Shown piece by piece: positions 26,686 through 40,593 of a stretch of 64,000 nt of DNA (positions are counted from its first letter, which is position 1; each line of letters begins with the position of its first letter). Location of the stretch: positions 10,542,925-10,606,924 of the forward strand of contig JACDQD010000003.1 in NCBI GenBank assembly GCA_019843655.1. The letters are read 5' to 3'. The notes beneath the pieces are model-generated. The model made no database searches. It was not told the origin of the DNA and saw nothing but the letters and a program-made list of their open reading frames with translations. Source of the DNA: Lethocerus indicus (taxonomy: Eukaryota > Arthropoda > Insecta > Hemiptera > Belostomatidae). Both the position numbers and the translations under genes were made by a program.

Positions 26686-29473
26686 ACCAATGAGCCTGCG
26701 CCACCGTACGCACAGTGCCAAGTTATAATGCATCCGTTGCCAGTAGGTACGTTCCCGAACTCAAAAATTTTAATTTTTCTAGGATCAATTTTATCATTTT
26801 TATTTGAAATCGTGACTTCTAAAATTTTGACCACTCTGTACACATAGTAGAGGTAGTACAGGCAGTAGTGGTAGAAGACATAAATTATTTCTTGGTTGAT
26901 TTCGTCCCCCATCGTAATAAGAACTAAAATATTAGTTTACAGCCAAGATACAAGGGTTTAATCTTAAATCTGAGTAGTCTCAAATTAAAACCATGTCCAA
27001 TATAACCTAGCTGGCGGAATATTTCCGTCATTTTGTCAAATATTATCCGACTATGCAACTTAACGTTAATCATTTTAAGCCTGCCTTCGGAACATTGCAT
27101 TCCTGATTAATCGTAAAATAATTTTCCATCTATTTCATTCTTATATTTTGGATAGAAATTCAATTGAGCAGCAATCAAAATGCAGACATAAAATATAATG
27201 ACGGTATTTACCTTTAACCTAACACGTCTGCTTATAATCCGAGGCCGTGTAATTTTCCTTTATCGCTCTTAAATTAAATCAGTATTCGTATTTCGCTTAA
27301 TAATATGTTGAGCGGCTTAGGAACGCGGAGAGTCCATAAGGTTCCAGCGCGTTGTTCTGCCCCGGGGGAAAACTCGGTTGGGGTTCGGGCGAATTCATCG
27401 CTAATTTGTTATTCATAATATACTGTTATTTCTGTAGCGGTACTTTTAAGGAGGAAGGCGCGAGGGTGTCCGTGCCCCTGGAAGTGCGACGGACTTACCG
27501 CTCCGGCATGAACCGCAGTGGGAATTGAAAATATTACGACTTCCACCAAACAGCCTAATGAATTGCTAGCGCTGGGCAGCGAAACTTCCCGGAACGATTA
27601 ACAATGCCAGATAAACTTCCCCGAGTTATGGATTTCGCCGGTTTCTTTGTGCGTGTTCGCCCCTTTGAAAGGAAACACCGAAAGTACGCCCGCGGCCCAA
27701 ACCGGTCGACTGTAGAATTTACGAAACTGTGGGTATGGGAGCGGATTTTTAAGGCCGGAATGTGCGGCCTATTGGAATTTATGTTAAATAAAAGCCCAAA
27801 GTGTACAGTAATTATACCGGGCTTCTCGGGTTATAATAACGAGAATTCATGGAACAATTGAGTCCTTTTTGAAATTTTAACTCGCAATATCTTACTCACC
27901 AGGAAACATGTTTTGTGTATCCAGTTATCAAAATAGTTCGTTAGCTAAATTTTAAGTTAATATTATACAGTACGGCAGGAACTAACTGGAATCTGATTTT
28001 AGAAAACTATTTATTGGTGAACGCATTTGGAAGAGCGGAATCTAGTTAATCTTGATAATCAACTTCTAAAATACCAACACGGAAATGTTCAGCCCGAAGA
28101 AATATAAAGATGAAATATTTTACGCTTTAAAACAATGTTATTGTTTGCTGACAATAAATCTTTCAATATAATAATGCCCTCTGTCGATGAAATGGCCCGA
28201 TTGAAAAAATGCACGCAGTGGAATGGAGAGTAGTCAGCCAATCGGATCTAGTATTATCGATGGGCCTTTTGTTATTCCGTTTAATCGCGGGGTCCGAATC
28301 GAGTTATTGGTTCTAGAACAGGTCTATTGTCCATTTAATAGTTCAATAATAAAGATACGACCGGAGTGAATACCGTCACCGGTTCGCCCGGATGGGAGCT
28401 GCTGCCGACCTGAACTGGACTAGTTCGGAATAATGGATTAGGGTTCCTTAGCCGTTCCAATAATAGGATTATGCTGTTCCCAATTTGACCCTTGTCTGAT
28501 CGGATCCCGTGTTGAACTTTTCTAGCCGGCGTTGATTTCATCTTCGTGTCTTCGCTGGAATTCTTCTCTCTATCCTCGGAGTCGTGGCGTTGATGATAAT
28601 CCGCAAGTATCCGATATAATATGACGGAGTGATTGTTTAAAACAAGAAAAGGAAATTTTAAAAATCGTGATCTCAATTTTCCTCGTCGGTGTGCTGATGG
28701 AGTAAGTAGGTAAAAAATAAATGGAATGCCGTTTTACTGGATAAAGTACGGATGATATGTTTTAATTAAAATTCTTCACGGTTTGCAATCCTTGGGTAAA
28801 TGTAATATTAATGTAAAGTACCTGATTGTTTGGCGGCTGGATTTGGACAATCATTCTTTTTTTAATTGCACTGAAATCATGAATTAGTAATATACTGAAG
28901 CAATACTTTGAATTGGAGGTTGGTTACGGGTGTGTTGCGCTATCACTGTTTATTGCCAAATCAGCGTTTGGATGAAATTTCAAACCCACTAATCCCCTAC
29001 CACGGGAATCCTAAATTGGTTGATCCGTGATTTTCACTTACAATTTGAAATCATACACCGTTACCGAATAGGAAGTGAAACCACCGTCGCAAAGGTCTGC
29101 CTGCAGTTCGCATATTTGTAACTTCCGGTGCGGTGAATACTCCCGGTACCCTTCTCAGATGTTCCATCCGAGACCACTAACGGTGGTCGGGCGGACCGAG
29201 CCACGATTACAAAAACACGTCTGTCTTTTCGTAGATAGAAAACACCGTTTCGTGGGTATTTTTGTTGTCTGTTCAATACCCTCCTCCGATAAGGGATCTG
29301 ATAGAAAGCGAGCTCAGTATTTTTGGGTAGCGGTTGTTCTGTGTCGGCCGGTGTCTGGCTGGTCGTGAACACGACTCCGGGTGGATCGTGCACGGTATCT
29401 TGCCGAGTGGCTCCCGTCCCCTAACTGTACACCCTTCCTCCCTTCCCTTATTTCCTCCCTCTCTTCTTCGATC

Positions 29474-30052
29474 GCCGCCAATTATTCCCACACTTTGTAA
29501 CCGGCCTACCGTCCCTGCACTCCTTCCTTTTACGTTGAATTATTATCTGATGTTTTCTCTCCCGTTACGGTCCGCGGAGATTCAATCTGAATCGTCCTTC
29601 GTGCGATCTTATTATTGACGTAAGTGCATATATGTTAACATTTTAACATTTTAAGATTAATCGATGGAAGAGTATAACGGTTAGGATTAATAGAAACACG
29701 AGAGCGGAACCCTTTCGTCCACACACACACTACTCTATAATTCTTTTAGAATTAATTGTGTCTTCATACTGGGTTTTGATTTATGTGTAATTAGTGAAAT
29801 TGTACTTAATTTCGAACTAACTTTCATGTCCCGAATGAGTATATTATTTCTATTAACTGTAATATATAATATAACAGCAGCGGTAGAAGTGCCTGTAAAA
29901 GTTACTCGATAGAGCATGCCACTGTAGGTAGTGCATTCCTCCGGACTTCCTCGTTGTTCTTCATTCTCCTCCGGCCGCCAATTATTGCCACGCTATGTAA
30001 AAGCCCGAGCGGACCAGCTCGTATTATTCCCTTTTACGTGGAATTATAATCT
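29474..30052 (+). repeat. Diverged direct repeat, two units 500 bases apart
   Basis: Unit one at about 29474-29548 and unit two at about 29974-30052 share GCCGCCAATTATT(C/G)CCAC(A/G)CT at one end and CCTTTTACGT(T/G)GAATTAT(T/A)ATCT at the other, with a diverged middle. The exact 500-base offset suggests an old segmental tandem duplication or two copies of one unknown repeat. No coding content is recognised. Confidence 0.6.
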
Positions 30053-32210
30053 TAGCCCCGGTCGCTGGGACCATATGGCGCTCGGCTCTGTGCCCGCCCC
30101 AAAGGGTAATGGCTCGCTCTCACGTAAACGAGATCTCGTTAAATACGACTCATCGAATTTTCTGGATATTATCTATCTGGATATTTCTCGTTTTAGGTCC
30201 GATAAATTGTAAAGTAGAAATAATGGTAGGCCTAATTGGACTGCTATTCAAAAGCTCAAGCACGCAACATACCCCATAATCTAGGCATTTTATCGTTCGG
30301 TATAATAAAATTAGTTAATTAAATTTAATTCAGAAATAACTAAAAAAGTTGCACTCAAGTAGGGTAACCTCAACATTTAACGGAAATTATTATCGACTCA
30401 GTTTTCTTATGAATAAAAAGAAGTTTGATATAATAAACTATCTTGGGAAGAGACCATCGTTTAATCACTCTCGTTATGTAGCATTTAATTGTTAAATCCT
30501 ATTCAATTCCTAGGTATCCCCAATTAATGTATTTTGACATAACTTTGAACAATGAAACAGTTCTTTTATTTTTCGAGAAACACCTAATTTACTATCATTT
30601 TGCGACAATTTGGTTGACGTAATCGAATGAGATGAGTTGTATCGTATGATTGAGACCGCTGGATTTTTAATTCCCCTCCTTCCGCGGCATTCAGTATTCG
30701 TGTCAGTGTCTGGATTATTAGCCAAACGTAAACAGAATCTGATGGGGGCTATTAAGGCACAGTTGCACCGATCCCCGGCAATTTGTATAGCTCGGGTGGT
30801 CCCAACAAACAAACATAATTATACATTCAGTTTCAACGTTAATAGCGTCCGAATTGAATTTACGGATATTGGAATGCCAAAAAGGAAAACGGATGCGTTA
30901 TTTTTCACCCGTGAAATTGTTCTCGGGGCATTTATACGTTTCGTTTGCTTTAATGGCTCTTCGCCGACTGCAGTACTGCAGGGTATGATTTCCGCATCCG
31001 TAACGTGTAATACAAAATAATCGTAAATGCGGCCGCGAATGGACCGAGCGGCGTTATGTACTGGTAAAGTTCAGAGTTTAGCTCTCTAATTAGTTTTTCA
31101 ATTTTCAGTCAATGCCTTTTTTATTGCTGAGTTACTATGAGAAATAATATACAATAATGGTGATGAATTGAATTCTGGTGTTTTGAGTCGGGAATTTTCA
31201 TATAACTACCCCTGTAGTAATACCCAAAGTACTCAACAGTTTGGGACTGTACCAAATTTGGGAAAACCGATATTTTAATCCGAATATAACGAAAAGAAAC
31301 CTTGCGAATGGCTAAACCATATTATTACGTGGACGAGGAGGAAAACAGTTTTCCGACTAATGAAAAAGTAAATTGCAGAGCTAGTCCAGGCTTCCTACTT
31401 AAAATACGTGTATTCCATAAACGCGTTACGCCTACAGGAAAGCGAGAACTCAAACAATTTCGGGTGATCACAGTTCCCACAATTGAACGGTGTTTAATGT
31501 TCTGCGATTAAAAATTGCAGTTTTTTTATTTTCCATGTCTATGCGGTCCTGAGAACTACCTACCTAAGATTGACAAGCTATGGTCGATTGATCATTTCAG
31601 ATGCAATCGTCTTTTTACTCAGTTTACACTCCGGTGAAATTTATTAATGTAATGAGCTCAAATATTTTACGTGGGTGTATAATATATTTATTTGTTATAT
31701 TAAGGGATATTCTTGCAAAATCGGCAAAATAGCGGAAGGGGAAATATTGTTTTCCGGGGATGGTCTGAACAGTCGGAGGGCTTTCGCAAAGAGCAACGCC
31801 CACGCGGGGGCCGATCTTAACGGTAACCCACGGCGAAACAATTAAGAAAGCCCCCTCGGTTAAAATCAGTAACGCCCTTCCAGATGGAAGCGGCCGAAGC
31901 AATTTTCTTCCACTGCTGAGAGCATTGGCGATTTGTCCGGGTCGTTGCGCTCACCAGGCTGTTATTAGAATCATGCAGATTTAATGGATAGAGGGATGCG
32001 CTACTCAGCCGTATCTGGACCCCAATCAGAAAAACCCATTAATTATCGGCCGTTCTGTTTTCTTCCACCTCTTTAATTATCATTTCCTATTCGACCGGAT
32101 GCCAGATCGGTAAGTTTTATGGGCACAATAACCGGCGTGTAAACTTTTACGTTATATATTGAAATTACTATCATTTCGGTTAATTGTAGCCTGTTGGAGT
32201 CAGGGTTTTG

Positions 32211-32237
32211 TACATAGTATATTGTATATACTATGTA
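32211..32237. repeat. Perfect 11-base AT hairpin
   Basis: TACATAGTATA and TATACTATGTA around TTGTA. Confidence 0.75.
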
Positions 32238-33964
32238 GCAGTGATCTTGATTTTTTAATTACACGGAAATATTCGTGAGCGCATGGTAAAATCCGGAAAT
32301 TATTTCTCGTGTGTTTTTTGTGTTTAGCTTCGTGCAGAAAATATCTGGCACCGGCGCCGAGATTACGTCTTCACGGTTAGTTGATTGTGATGTCCCCTAA
32401 TGCATTAAACACTCGGGAGCGGGTTCAGTTTAATAGTTAATATATTCCCGATGGGACGCCCGATAACCGGACCCAGGAAGTCGACAGTGAACCTAATGTT
32501 TGCCCTGCGCTCTAATCTAAATGATCCATCTACCTTTGTTGGTTTTGGATAAATGTCATTCCTTTAGTCAAGCAATGGTCAGCTTTTGTATTCCACCGTT
32601 TAGATTCAACTTTAGGATAAGTTTCCAGCTTGGTTTTAACATCGTGTGACATTTAGTCGCCATCGACATCTTCTTTCAACTTTTCAGTAACCGTTAGGAG
32701 TTTGATTTAACTTCGGCATTTTAACATAAATCATTTATTTTTATATGCAATCTATAGTCCAACTTAAGTATTATTAATCTTTTGATTATATAATTTGAAT
32801 TGCAGGATAATTTACTGGAGTGTAGAGTTTTTTAGAGTTCTGGATAAAACCCCCTCGATCCTCTGATCCGTAAAGCTCGTTTTTCGCTACTGTTACTTCT
32901 CAGGAAATAATTATTTTCCTGAAACTTATTTTTAGTAAGGAAGTTTTATTATAATCTCGGGTCTATTTTTTATTAAACTTCCTACACGCTTGTAATTATG
33001 CAGTGTTAAATATCGCGAAATATTAAACTGAAAACGGAAATAAAAATTAAAATTCTGCTCGCAATTAACGTAAATTGGTAATTATCCGAAACTGATGGAA
33101 ATTGCAAACAACTTTAAAACTCTGTGGTTGTGATGAACATATGAAATTAGAGTGAAGTAATTGTAATAACGAATATTCCCGCAGGTTTTTTGGTGGATAT
33201 AATCGTATAGAAACTTGAGCTTTACTGTAAGAAAATTCTACCGAATTAACTAGGCCTTTCAGCCTTTGTTGCGTTCGTTATTGTAAGGAAATAACAGCGT
33301 TATGCAAATTCTTTATTTGCTGTAGTTGCTTGTGTACCAATTTCTGTATGCGTTTATTAACTACTTTTTATTTTATTTTCATGTGAGTAATCACGAGCGG
33401 TTCCGGAAGCACAAAGTTAGAGCCTTCGCATTTATGAATGATTCAGTCGTAGAGATTCACGCTTATTTATATCCTGTCTCGTAATGTTTAGAGAGCGTGA
33501 TGTTTTTAATTGTTAGTTTTTGCTAGTATCATTCGTTATAATGACTAATGCGACCGTTTCTAGTTTCGTTATGGCGTTCCAAACCTTCAAAGATGAACTT
33601 TAATGATAAACTTTGAGCACACTTGGCCCCTAAATAGATAATTATTTAGATAGATCGTATTACGATTGGCGATTGTAAAAAACGGCAATTATTCGCACGG
33701 AAGTGAAGGTCGTTTCCCCTATATGAATATCTCGATGGAATTAGCAATTATACAGGAATGTTTTCAGAACTATAAAAAGTTCTCGATGAGATTTGTATAT
33801 TTTACATTTATGTACTGCTATCTAGACTTTCACAATTGTTGCAGAAGGTTGTAATTAAAGAGGTAGAGCGTTGAAAACAGAATAATAACCTTCTTCCTCT
33901 AGGTTGTTCATCTGCAGCAGCGTTCGCTATTTGCTATTGTACGATTTTTGCGGATATATTATTA

Positions 33965-33968
<4 letters not shown>

Positions 33969-34043
<75 letters not shown>
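33969..34043. repeat. (TA)n followed by (TG)n compound microsatellite
   Basis: About 25 TA units run into about 11 TG units, then TATATAAT. The open frame across it (poly YI and VC) is an artefact of the repeat. Confidence 0.97.
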
Positions 34044-37000
34044 ATATAATTTCTGCTCCTATGCTATTATTAGCTTATTATTCGTATTTATTACCTTTTG
34101 TCTATGATTATACTTCTTGTTATTACATTTCTATGATGAGGATAAACCAATTTGGCAACGGGCAACCGAAATGACAACAGACCGTACTAATATATTTTGT
34201 TTGAATTCTTGTCTAAGGTACTTACTCGCTTATATATCTTCATCCAAATTCATTGACTATATATTTTTTTCAGTACGGTAATCACTATCCTCAGAAGCGT
34301 AATTAAAATATAAATTGTTGGCCGTGTACAGAACGGCCGTTCAACAGATACGGGGAGCCGTGCTGAGACTACTATTATATTATATTAGGGTATATTGAGA
34401 GCCAATCTGAAAGGCATAAGGCGCACGATCATCGCCGCCCAGTCAGTTTTTCCCATAGGGAGCGTCCGTCGGCACCGCCTCCCCTTGTTTATGGGTTTTT
34501 TGATGGGTCCGTCGTGTTCAATTGAGGAAGGGGGCTCTAGGTGCTCCCTCGAACTCTTTAATATCTTCATTTGCAGGCGACAGCATTCTCTACTGTTCTA
34601 TCCGTCACGGCGTCTTTATCTGGTTGCGTTAGAATAGAAATCGGCCGTGTTTCGACGTCAGGCAAGCTTATATTTACGCTTCTGCTCGAAGGGGCGCCCC
34701 ATACAATTGCCGCAATAAAGCCTGATTAAATTTTCTTTCTGTAGCGGCGATATTTCATTTTTGAAGAGTGTACTACTTCTCCGATCGTACACCGAAGCCG
34801 GTGTTCGAATTTTCTCCCGATTGCGGTTACACAGCGGACCGCATTGCATTTCCCCTACGGCATATCGAATATGAATGCCATTAAGATCTCTTACATTTCT
34901 GTATTACCGGCGTTATTATTTTTGTGCGGTTTAAAACGGGTTGCGCTGACTTTCGTCCTGGAAACGGGCGGAGCGAATTTGGGTTCGCAGTTGGTCGCGG
35001 AGTTTCTAAATCGTAAGACGCCTAAAAGTACAAATTTTCTCTAAATTTAGTTTCATTTTCAACTAACCTAAAAGATATTAATTATAGAACTTTCACTTTT
35101 ACCGCAGTAGCGAAGACGCTAAGTAGCTATAAATAAACCGCAGAAATAACAAATTACCACTAATAAAGCATATTTGTCTTTGATTTATGAGCCAGGGAAT
35201 GTGCTTCATGTTCTATAATACTATAACACGCGACATATATTTCGCACATATCTATTTATATATCTCGTTATTACATTGAAATGTGGATTCCTTCCTGACT
35301 TAGATATCACTGTCTTATAGTGTTTAATACTTATGGTAGCTGTACAACCGATGTTTTTGTGCGGCTTTACGTAATAATAAACTAAGTTAATTTTTTGCTA
35401 AAATTGTTAAAATTTATCTATGGAATTCGGCCGGACACGAGGTAGAACTGTGCGATACAATCGGTATGGCCGGTGATTATTACCGGACGAGTTAACAAGG
35501 CCATTACTACATTTTTTCTCGCTTCGGTTCTAGAGGAAACTGTCAGGACCATATCTGAGCCGTCGACGGAAAACTGTGCTCCAGTGTTAGTTTTGGTTAG
35601 ACGGGGAAATCGAGGCCGTTATACACGGAAGAAAAACCGGAGAGGGAATCGTGCCCGGTCGGTTTGAGCGGCGGCGGCGGCGGCCCAGCACAGAAGATGA
35701 TCGGTCAAAGCCTCCTCGTCTGCCCGATCAAAAGAAAACGAGCCGTTTTCGCTGAAAGGCTTTATTTGGTGGGGAGAAGGGGTGGGGGCGGGGTCTGTCC
35801 CAGCGCTACGTGATTTTCGAATGGGGCCCTTGAAAAATGACTCAATAAAACAATCACGGTCATTACCGGCTTGCCGGTTGGAAGACTCGTGCCCTCTGTG
35901 TGTGGGCCGCCGCCCAGCTCGGCATTTCGCGGATTTTAATCTACCGTATCCTCTGCGGACAATTTTTTTTATTATCATTACTATAAATAAAAGAATGTGT
36001 ATATCTTAAGATTTGTAGATAAGCGAACATTGGTTGAATCCTTTTTTTAGATGATTAATTCTATTATGAGTAAGACTCATAGTTTAAAATTTTCAATATT
36101 ATAACATTAATGAATACCCGGTTAATGTGTACGTAATTTGTATCTATGCATCAGTCCCGTTCCATTAGGTATGGCGTTAGGTTGGATGGAATATTTTTTT
36201 TTTACTTTACCATCGGCAATACTGTATTCTCCTTATTGCCCTCTCTGTGGGAAACTACCTTTCGGATTCTCGTAAAGACTCGAAATCCCATCAAAATTCC
36301 ATCAATGTTCCTGAACAACTGACAATTTCCGAAGTGCGGACGCCGAGTGTCTGAAAACGATCGCTGTAATAAATTGATTGGAATTTACGACGATCATCAT
36401 CTGTTTAATCACACCGTCATGCAACGGCGTTCCTTCGGGAGTCTATACCTATATCCGCACCGGTTCGCTCTCGGCAATCAAGTTTACAGCATTTATACTT
36501 CTCAGTCTATCGCGTGTTCCCAAGATAGACATAAATTAAATGCTCAATAGATACTGATTGATTATTGCATTTCCAATCGTTTACAAGGCATTTTATTTTA
36601 TTGGGCTTAAACTTGGCACGTATTTATAAATGTATTCCGATGTTTCACCGGAGTATGCAGTTTGTGGCAATAATTTAACGAATAGAATAAACATCGGAAA
36701 ATCGACCGAGAAGTTTCTCTCTCAACTGACCTTCGTCATGGAGTTGGTCCGATTAGCATTTAGCCGTGATCTAAAGTGGTAATGTGGATCTCGATGTAGA
36801 TTTTACTCGGCATTCATTTAAATAATAATTCTTTCCTTTAACTTCCGTCTCCTCTGAGATAAACTACCGGTGCAGAATGCATTCAATTATTTCTACCCCT
36901 TCTAAGATAATTATGATATAAGCAGAAAAATGCAAAGTATTTATGTACGTAATAAAATGGATTGTGCATATTTAAAAAGGAATAAAATAATATAAATTAT

Positions 37001-37082
37001 TTTACCCAATCACCAGCCAAATATTACTTTATTTAAAATTTGTCCTACATATACAAATGAAAAACTGATATAGTTTAAAATA

Positions 37083-37123
37083 CCTGTTTTGTGGTCTGCG
37101 AGGGGTTGGAATAACGTAGATTT
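37083..37123 (-). mobile_element. Inverted end fragment of the same retroelement family
   Basis: On the minus strand this reads AAATCTACGTTATTCC, then AACCCCTCGCAGACCAC, then AAAACAGG. It matches the distal tail seen at the 57.6 kb locus, where TTGGAATACCGTAGATTTCG appears on the plus strand. It abuts copy B in opposite orientation. Confidence 0.65.
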
Positions 37124-37240
37124 GGATGCCCAAAAAACATCCAAAGTCCCAAAGTGACTAACACCGCTACTGAAGATGTTGAGCAGCCGAAACCGGTCTA
37201 GCAATAGACTAAACCAGCGAGAGGAGACAGAACATCAGAA
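37124..37240 (+). mobile_element. Penelope-like retroelement tail fragment with hammerhead motif (copy B)
   Basis: Second copy with an intact core. It starts with GGATGCCCAAAAAACATCC, shared in inverse orientation with copy D, then CAAAGTGACTAACACCG, the hammerhead-like motif, and the tail AACCAGCGAGAGGAGACAGA. It is directly preceded by an inverted piece of the same family (37083-37123), so the locus is a head-to-head arrangement. No coding remnant is visible. Confidence 0.7.
37165..37202 (+). ncRNA. Hammerhead ribozyme-like motif, second copy
   Basis: Stem I is GCTA (37166-37169) with TAGC (37199-37202); the fifth pair is lost (C to A). The core CTGAAGA is at 37170-37176. Stem II can form GTT/AGC around GAGC with a U-C mismatch next to the core. 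GAAA is at 37189-37192. Stem III is the perfect palindrome ACCGGT (37192-37197), and predicted cleavage follows C37198. Stem II differs from copy A but can still pair, partly through a G-U pair. Confidence 0.55.
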
Positions 37241-37591
37241 ACCTTGTTTCCTTCATGAGCCGCATAGATATTTTTTGACCTATTTTTTATTAATATTTAA
37301 TATTATCATTAATATCGGCCGGACTTGGGCAGATGTTACAAGCATGCTGTCAATTATCTGACATCGTACGAGCTGGTAAAAAATAACTAGTTTCATGTGT
37401 AATATTCTTCAACGGTACACTGGAACCGACCGGGTTGTCGACCGGTAATGATCGAGTGTCGACGTATGGGCAATATTTTGTGCGGTGGTCAGTGATGCGG
37501 ACATTTCGTACATTAAGAACTGTTACGGGCAGGGGGAGGATCACGGAGTGCCAGTCAAACCCCGCTGGCAGACAATGGGGCTTGTGTTCGG

Positions 37592-37663
37592 TCTCTCTCC
37601 CTGCCTCCCTCTCTCCCTCTCTCCCTCATTCCCTCCTCTCTCTCTCTCTCTCCCTCTGTGTCT
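37592..37663. repeat. CT-rich polypyrimidine tract
   Basis: Irregular CTCTCCC/CCCTCTCT sequence ending in (TC)n, about 70 bases. Low complexity, so the overlapping open frames rich in S, L and P are artefacts. Confidence 0.9.
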
Positions 37664-40593
37664 AGTGATCTATACCGGATGATAGCCCGGGCCCGACCCG
37701 TGGGGTCACGAAGCTCTTCTCCTTACACGCTGCTCCAGTCATGATCTCTCTCCGGCCCCTAGGACCAGAGCACCCAGTATACTTTTGAATTCCATATAGA
37801 GTGTACACGGCACACGGCCGCCGTGATATTCTATTACGACAAATAGCGTCCTGCCGGCCCTCCCGCCCTCCTAATTATACGGCAGCTCCGCCGATTATTC
37901 AAACCATTCATCTTTCGGTGGTCGTAAATTATTCTTTTGTGAAGATTAAATTGGGGGAAGCCATTTCCCGCCGAGGTTTACACGGACTCCCGGCATTTCC
38001 CTGCGAATGCAATTAGTTTCTTTTCTGACAACGGCAATTACTTTCAATTTTGTGAGCCGTCTCGAAGCAAGTCCATTCTAATTAAACCTTCACACTCGAT
38101 CCCCAGTCAAAATATTTCCAGAATTAAAAATCGTTTCCTGGAAGCGAACGAAATTGCCTCAAATTTTAGGATACATTTCATTCGATGCCGAAGAAACGAA
38201 TTTTTTCCCCGTCATGAAATTACACTTATGAAATTAGAGTGCCCTTGTACACCTCTACATTTAAACTCAGAAATAATATAGCGAAGGGTAAGAGTGTTGC
38301 TCCGCGGTATATCTTTTTGATTATTTAAATCTAGAAGGTTTAGCTTTGATGTAACTCTTTGTTTTCTACAAGGACTGTTAGGTTGATATCCCGCTCGAGC
38401 GTTCTTATTATGCAAAGCGGACGGAGACATCAGAGTTGCATTATATTACGCCAGTGTTCCGAGTGGGATTAGCCCAGGTGCTTACCGTTTCCTCGTGTAC
38501 CGTCCCGAAGTGTGAACTCGACGGACGATGTACAACCGGCGTCTTGTACTCAAGTCCCCGTCAACTTCCCCCGGCCGTTGTTCGCCTTTTTAAAAGGGAC
38601 ATCGGAAGCCGAACAGGAACTGTCCACGCCCGGTCAACGGAACTCTCACGCGCCTGAAAACGGTTTTGCGGTAAGTAAAGTCTTCGGGGAATAATTTAGC
38701 TCCCTGATAATGTCCTCGGAAGGAGGATAATCGGAATCATAAACCTCGCCTTATTGACCCTAATGGAGGGTGTTTCCTGGAGCCGCCTATCGGCATAACA
38801 CTTCCCCAGTGCTACTCTCTAATCTTCTCTTTACGCTTAAATATTTATGGGTCTTAATCGTACACCCCTTTATCGATAGCCTTAGTCGTCGGACCAAATT
38901 AAAACGCCAAGTAGTATTCGACATTTTATATAGTTCTAAACCTGCTGGCTATATCGAATTCTATTTTTTGATTTTATTGAGTAATTACCTAATTTTTTTT
39001 TAGTTGTTTTTCTTCCAGTTTCAACCGGCGAATCTTAATTTCATGAAATCTACTGTATATTCTAGTTATTTCACTCCTGGTTGGGAACATTTTCCACCAA
39101 TTTATTTATAGAGATGTGCAGTCGACACAAAGATCTTTTCTTGGATTCGTAGATCGTTGTAACTTATAATTTGCGGCTCGCGATCGTAGCCGAGACTTGC
39201 CCGCATTTCTACAGACCTAATTGTCTTGAAGAGATTATCGTCTTTCCGAGTGTATAATTTGTTCGATTTCTGTTTGCCTTAGAATGAGCCGTGTTTTCAC
39301 GTATCTATTAGTAGTCGTGACGGCTTGTCCGGTTTTATCACGCGATCCCACCTCCTGAAAACGACGTCACATTATTCTCTCGCTCAATCATTCTCCCTTC
39401 GCAGGGTTGATCGTTTCATTCCGTGTTGTTTTTTTCCGGTAATTTCCGGAGACTGGTTTGAGAGGAAAGATTGGTGTGATGGGAAATACATTCATCGAAT
39501 GTTATATGTTTTGATGACAATGGAAAAATGTGTTTTGAGATATAGTAGGATGCGCTCGTTATTTACTGCAGTGGTTTAATTGCATTCGTGTTAGATATAA
39601 ATAAAATAAACTGATTTGTAATGAGTGTCAAAATATAATTTCAGATATATTATTCCCCGAACGTTAAACTGCAAGATGCTTTAAGAGTACGTAGCAACAA
39701 CGCGAATACCCAAATTCTTTTTCGTCGTGCCACAAATGCTACAGCTTAATTACTGGGTTCGCCGAGCTTTACAATTAGCTTCGGTAATCCCTCGGCGTCT
39801 GGACGATAGTTTCTCTTAAATGGAATGCACCCATTAAAACGACGCCAAATAAAGTGGCTTATAACAAAGGTAATAAAGATAAAGAGTCGGCTTGAACTAG
39901 TTTTATAACGGCCTCGTGAGAGAGGAGTATCCGCTGCTCCAATGAGTCGCGGAAGATTCACCGCCTTGTCTTATTAGAGACCGCTTATTATGGCCCAATA
40001 TTATGATACCAGTCGACCTACAGAAATCGATTCCCACGAACGATGCCCCTTACTTTCTGCAATACTACCACATCCCGTATACACGTTCAGCGTGCAATTC
40101 AATGATATTTTTCATACTCCGGTTTCGTGTATTACCAATCTAAATCTACAGCCAGAATCATAGATAGTTCAAATAAATCCAGAGTAGATAAATTATGGTT
40201 CAGGTATGCTTCGCCTTAGATCCATTCGTGAGAAGTCTGAGTTTCTTCAGACCCAGTATGTTTAAGTTGAACGCGAAAAACTGATTACCACATCTCGGAA
40301 TGATATCCTTATTACCAAAAATGTAAATTTCTAGCGCAGAAAGGCTTAATTTTGATACTGTCCATGCAATTTGTGTTTGTACGCTTCTGTAGCGGGATGA
40401 AAAATGATCTATCGGAAAAAGCGACTTCCTGCCTGTTGTCTCGGATGATTGACGGTGCGAAAATTAACCAGACGTCTCCTTTCGTCGGTCAATTAATTCG
40501 CCGAGGGCACCGCAGTACTCTTTGTCTCAGGTCGTGCTCGGAAATGGGGACGAGCGTTCGTCATAAACAAATACTTGGGATCGGTTGATTAGG

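Larger units (their letters stand above)
24975..37082. other. No supported gene
   Basis: Holds the 500-base-spaced repeat at 29.5-30.05 kb, the TA/TG microsatellite and several hairpins. Frames of about 110-127 codons at 28.3-28.7, 29.06-29.4, 30.6-31.0 and 35.6-36.0 kb overlap others on the opposite strand and show no family motif. Confidence 0.65.

Noticed and set aside
31932..32015. Minus-strand 20-codon interval between CCAG and GTGAGC
   Set aside because: Too short to distinguish from chance. Several similar intervals (for example near 22.0 and 27.9 kb) show how common such pairs are.
33904..34107. 67-codon frame with poly Y-I and C-V repeats
   Set aside because: Translation of the TA/TG microsatellite.
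38473..38670. Plus-strand frame ending at a good GTAAGT donor (PVNFPRPLFAFLKG...)
   Set aside because: The only upstream acceptor is poor in pyrimidines, and the peptide does not match the ATG16 linker or any family I know.
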